Assembly: GCA_934462885.1 (NCBI GenBank) | Contig: CAKSJC010000048.1 | Location: 1 to 9,892, forward strand | DNA from: an uncultured Eubacteriales bacterium | GTDB taxonomy: Bacteria; Bacillota; Clostridia; Oscillospirales; CAG-272 | Direction: 5' to 3' | Length of the DNA: 9,892 nucleotides | In this document: positions 7,749 to 9,892 of the stretch, piece after piece | How positions within the stretch are numbered: the stretch's first letter is position 1 | How the letters are laid out: each line of letters begins with the position of its first letter | The notes under the pieces: model-generated | The model's database searches: none | Told to the model about the DNA's origin: nothing | What the model saw: the letters and a program-made list of their open reading frames with translations, nothing else | Position numbers and translations under genes: made by a program

Positions 7749-7847
7749 ATGGGATGCTTCTGCAATATTTTTGATAACGATAATATTTTCTGGATAATCC
7801 TTATTATTCTCCTTCTTGTCCTCATCAACTGCTCATGCTGCGGCTGA
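7749..7847 (+). CDS. 32-residue Cys-rich single-pass membrane microprotein
   Basis: A short frame with an ideal ribosome binding site encodes 32 residues. MGCFCNIF comes first (Cys3, Cys5), then an acidic/Asn linker (DNDN, 9-12). An uninterrupted hydrophobic stretch of about 14 residues (IFWIILIILLLVLI, 13-26) follows, and the end is NCSCCG (Cys28, 30, 31). The hydrophobic part is short but fits one transmembrane helix, with cysteine clusters at both membrane faces. Clostridia carry many such tiny Cys-TM-Cys proteins; some are labelled in databases as high-cysteine 'chorion class' or YjcZ-like sporulation proteins, names that say little about function. Stop TGA is at 7845-7847 and a strong terminator follows 25 bp later. 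It is probably cotranscribed with the Cys-rich gene upstream. No clear sporulation sigma-factor promoter was seen in the 103-bp gap. Function unknown. Confidence 0.75.
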   Translation: MGCFCNIFDNDNIFWIILIILLLVLINCSCCG

Positions 7848-7872
7848 GGAAAAGTCGAATAAAAGAGATAGC

Positions 7873-7907
7873 ACGGGGTTGCCGTATTTTACGGCGGCCC
7901 CGTTTTT
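7873..7907 (+). terminator. Rho-independent terminator after the microprotein gene
   Basis: A 13-bp stem (arms 7873-7885 and 7891-7903, with two G-U pairs) around a 5-nt loop ATTTT is followed directly by a T-run ending at 7907. The outer stem is ACGGGG/CCCCGT and the inner stem GCCGT/ACGGC. This is the strongest terminator in the window and ends the plus-strand transcript. Confidence 0.93.
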
Positions 7908-8011
7908 ATGTATGTTTTCGAAAAAGATTTTCATATGTTGTTCTTTCCTAGGTTAAATCATGTCGGCATATCATGTCAGGAAAACATAGTTTTGCGGAAA
8001 ATAATGCAGCT
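7908..8011. other. Short gene-free gap between convergent terminators
   Basis: No reading frame with a ribosome binding site was found. The region holds a 9-bp inverted repeat, TATGTTTTC (7911-7919) and GAAAACATA (7980-7988), 60 bp apart, and a CATGTC direct repeat near 7959-7977. Nothing here supports a gene or a known RNA. Confidence 0.4.
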
Positions 8012-8058
8012 AAAAAACACGCCGTATTAAGCCTTTAAGATAATATTGCGTGTTTTTC
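8012..8058 (-). terminator. Terminator of the ADP-ribosylglycohydrolase gene, symmetric on both strands
   Basis: AAAAACACGC (8013-8022) and GCGTGTTTTT (8048-8057) form a perfect 10-bp stem. It continues after a 2x2 internal loop with TATTA/TAATA (8025-8029, 8041-8045). On the minus strand the stem is followed by a T-run. On the plus strand the T-run is part of the arm, so it could also stop leftover rightward transcription. A smaller stem with a GCAA tetraloop (GAACC/GGTTC on the minus strand, about 8069-8082) lies between it and the stop codon. Confidence 0.7.
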
Positions 8059-8087
8059 ACTTGACCGGAACCTTGCGGTTCTTTAAT

Positions 8088-9659
8088 TTATTTTTTTATG
8101 TGTTCCATAGTTAACTTTACTCTATCTGAGATTCTTACTGTTCCGACATCAAAAATTGATGTGTGCAGCGTATCGTTTATAGGTTTTGTCCAACATTCCG
8201 GGATACTTTTTATTCCGTTTGCCATACCGAGTATTGAACCGACGGTCGCGCCGTTGCAATCAGTATCAAAGCCTGTTTCGACTGCCATGCAAATCGATTT
8301 TCCGTAATCTCCGTTTCCGTGCAAAAGGGAAGAGGCGACAATCATTGCGTTTGAAATTGTATGGCACCAGCCGTGCTCGTCACATTCGTCGTATTTCCTG
8401 TGAATTTTTTCGAATGCAGCTTTTTGTGATATACCGTTGTTGTAGTCATCTAAAACAGATGAAATCTCTTCATAAAGTCTGGAAGTATGCGGTATTTGCG
8501 AAAGACCGCCACAAATTATATCATCGATTTGAGGTGTCACCGCTGCGACGGCAAGCATTGCCGCAACAAACATTTCACCGTAAATTCCGTTTTTAGTGTG
8601 AGAAATTGACGCGTCTCGCCAAGCCATTTCGGCGGCTTTTTCCGGATTTCCGGGGTTTATATATCCGAAATAATCACCCCTTATCTGTGCGCCGATCCAT
8701 TCACGGTAAGGGTTTTTGTATACAGCAGACTGCGGGGGATAGTAACCGTTTATAAAATTACAAAACGCTACTCTTTCCGCCGTGCAATATGCGTCTTTTT
8801 TCTGATAATCAAGCCATGCGCGCGATACATCGTAAGGCGTGAAATCTTTGCCGTACTTGGAGATTATTATTTGAGCAAGAACGGTATAGTTCAGATCATC
8901 GTCCACAGGCATTCCTTCAAGTTCATCTATGTATTTTTTGCTTTCAAACGGAAAGTTATATTTTTTACAAATATCGTCGGTTAAGTCTGAATTGCAAATA
9001 TATCTGTGCATGGGGAAATTCCCCGTTTCGCGTAAAAACGATATAAACTCGTTTGATCGTATTCCCTCAACCGTTTTGCCGAGTCTGCATCCGCATATTC
9101 TGCCCATCCATGCGCCGTATATTTTATTTTCTAAATTATCCGTATCTTTTTTAGGTAAAAACTTGTATTCGCTTCTTAAAGCTTTAATTCCGTCAAGGTC
9201 AGAGGGCTCTCTGTATTTATAATCCTCTCGTATTTCTGCGTTATTAACAATTTCAAATAAAACGTCTCCCAGCTTTTTTTTGATTTCATCCTTAGGGAGC
9301 TTCGATACGGCGAAAAATAAATCCTTATACTTTTCAATATTTAAACCTTCATCAACGGATTGTTCGTATTCGGTAATAATAGAAGAGGTATAGAATTCCC
9401 AGTCGGGCAAAGCGGAGTATTTTGGCTTCATAATTTTATTGTAACTCATTTCTTCGGCAGTTCTGCCGTCTATTTCCAAAACCAAAGCGTCAATTGATAT
9501 GCCGAAATATTTAGATATTTCAATTATCTTTGGTAGTTCAGGAGCAGCGGCTCCGCTTTCCCATTTTTGAACCGACTGTCGAGTTACCCCGAAGATATTT
9601 GCAAACTGTTCTTGCGACATTTTTGCATTCGTTCTCAGTTTATAAATCATTTCTTTCAT
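8088..9659 (-). CDS. XRE-type helix-turn-helix fused to an ADP-ribosylglycohydrolase (DraG/ARH-like)
   Basis: A 523-residue two-domain protein. Residues 1-62 are a Cro/CI-type helix-turn-helix: MSQEQFANIFGVTRQSVQKWESG at 14-36 covers the recognition helices, followed by ELPKIIEISKYFGIS. A linker runs to about residue 175. From 178 it matches the ADP-ribosylglycohydrolase family: GAWMGRICGCRLGKTVEG at 182-199, the metal-binding acidic cluster PVDDD at 251-255, WIGAQIRGDYFGY at 321-333, NPGNPEKAAEMAWRDAS at 335-351, HTKNGIYGEMF at 354-364, and the second metal motif ETGFDTDCNGATVG at 461-474 (Asp465, Asp467). Known members use two Mg or Mn ions to cleave N- or O-glycosidic bonds of ADP-ribose on proteins or small molecules. 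Catalytic residues look intact, so it may sense or process an ADP-ribosyl or nucleoside-type ligand while binding DNA. GGAG at 9671-9674 is 11 nt before ATG 9659. The substrate is unknown; no partner ADP-ribosyltransferase gene lies in the window. Confidence 0.92.
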   Translation of the reverse strand: MKEMIYKLRTNAKMSQEQFANIFGVTRQSVQKWESGAAAPELPKIIEISKYFGISIDALVLEIDGRTAEEMSYNKIMKPKYSALPDWEFYTSSIITEYEQSVDEGLNIEKYKDLFFAVSKLPKDEIKKKLGDVLFEIVNNAEIREDYKYREPSDLDGIKALRSEYKFLPKKDTDNLENKIYGAWMGRICGCRLGKTVEGIRSNEFISFLRETGNFPMHRYICNSDLTDDICKKYNFPFESKKYIDELEGMPVDDDLNYTVLAQIIISKYGKDFTPYDVSRAWLDYQKKDAYCTAERVAFCNFINGYYPPQSAVYKNPYREWIGAQIRGDYFGYINPGNPEKAAEMAWRDASISHTKNGIYGEMFVAAMLAVAAVTPQIDDIICGGLSQIPHTSRLYEEISSVLDDYNNGISQKAAFEKIHRKYDECDEHGWCHTISNAMIVASSLLHGNGDYGKSICMAVETGFDTDCNGATVGSILGMANGIKSIPECWTKPINDTLHTSIFDVGTVRISDRVKLTMEHIKK

Positions 9660-9714
9660 AGTAAATGCAACTCCAAATGTTTATTTAATCAAAAACATCA
9701 TAAACTAAAAAAAT

Positions 9715-9742
9715 ATATTATTCAACCAAATACCGGTTTCAA
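9715..9742 (-). promoter_or_regulatory. Probable promoter of the HTH-ADP-ribosylglycohydrolase gene
   Basis: On the minus strand TTGAAA (9742-9737, 5 of 6 matches) is 16 bp from TAATAT (9720-9715, 4 of 6). Transcription would start near 9708, about 49 nt before the ATG. A perfect TTGACA further upstream (9766-9761) has no good -10 at the right distance. Confidence 0.5.
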
Positions 9743-9761
9743 AAAATGCAAACCTGCGGTT
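9724..9761. promoter_or_regulatory. Two AACC...GGTT dyads, candidate operators
   Basis: AACC-7 bp-GGTT (9724-9738) lies inside the promoter, largely between the -35 and -10 boxes. AACC-3 bp-GGTT (9751-9761) lies just upstream of the -35. Their centres are about 25 bp apart. A site between the promoter boxes would suit autorepression by the XRE domain. The arms are only 4 bp and the spacers differ, so this is a suggestion only. Confidence 0.25.
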
Positions 9762-9892
9762 GTCAAAACAATTTCGTGCAGAAAAACCTGATAATGTTGC
9801 TGTACCGTTCTGCAATATACAGCCTTACAGCACCCACGCCCTCTCTTTTGAGTTTTACCGAGTGGGGATAATTTTTTAGTATGTAAGTAAAG
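9743..9892. repeat. Hairpin-rich non-coding stretch, possibly an interspersed repeat
   Basis: No start codon with a ribosome binding site was found. The stretch holds nested inverted repeats: TGCAGAA/TTCTGCA (9777-9783, 9808-9814); GCTGTA (9799-9804), which can pair with either of two TACAGC copies (9818-9823, 9826-9831); and CCCAC/GTGGG (9833-9837, 9862-9866) followed by a T-run at 9871-9877, which on the plus strand looks like a weak terminator. Long open but start-less translations exist on both strands, as often seen in dispersed intergenic repeats of gut Clostridia. Only one copy is in the window, so repeat status cannot be shown. Confidence 0.3.

Noticed and set aside
7598..7828. 76-codon minus-strand frame over the 7.7 kb region
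   Set aside because: Overlaps both the Cys-rich gene and the microprotein on the opposite strand. The plus-strand microprotein has an ideal ribosome binding site and terminator; this frame has neither.
8186..8596. 136-codon plus-strand frame opposite the ADP-ribosylglycohydrolase
   Set aside because: Arg/Phe-rich antisense shadow of conserved catalytic motifs.
9567..9791. 74-codon plus-strand frame crossing the HTH start and upstream region
   Set aside because: Antisense to the helix-turn-helix domain and its promoter, with no ribosome binding site that stands out.

Overview
The window looks like chromosomal backbone of a strictly anaerobic, low-to-moderate GC Firmicute, most likely a gut-type Clostridia. 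The reasons are a one-piece pyruvate:ferredoxin oxidoreductase, a clostridial-style Rad3/DinG helicase, strong GGAGG-type ribosome binding sites, and vegetative promoters with TATAAT boxes, two of them with an extended -10. I see no transposase, integrase, phage gene, CRISPR array, rRNA or tRNA. The species cannot be named from the sequence.

Layout: (1) 1-2025, minus strand: the N-terminal 675 residues of nifJ (pyruvate:ferredoxin oxidoreductase), cut by the left window edge. (2) 2026-2292: the nifJ leader and promoter, and a 17-bp perfect hairpin that probably ends the typA transcript. (3) 2293-4173, minus: typA/bipA, a ribosome-associated GTPase with a doubtful start codon and a leader that can fold two ways. 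(4) 4299-6836, minus: a Rad3/XPD/DinG-type iron-sulfur helicase with a PD-(D/E)XK nuclease-like N-terminus. (5) 6837-7006: a compact divergent promoter region. (6) 7007-7645, plus: a protein with 13 cysteines and several zinc-ribbon-like motifs, of unrecognised family. It is followed by (7) 7749-7847, plus: a 32-residue Cys-transmembrane-Cys microprotein, and a strong terminator. (8) 7908-8087: gene-free, containing a hairpin placed to end the convergent gene. (9) 8088-9659, minus: an XRE-type helix-turn-helix fused to an ADP-ribosylglycohydrolase. (10) 9660-9892: the promoter of that gene with two short dyads, then a non-coding, hairpin-rich stretch that may be an interspersed repeat.

The genes do not form one pathway. 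nifJ (pyruvate to acetyl-CoA plus reduced ferredoxin), typA (ribosome assembly and stress) and the helicase (DNA repair) each seem to be transcribed separately. The least ordinary parts are the HTH-ADP-ribosylglycohydrolase fusion with its candidate operators, the Cys-rich protein plus microprotein pair, the typA leader, and the structured right edge. I found no clear sign of a new multi-gene system.
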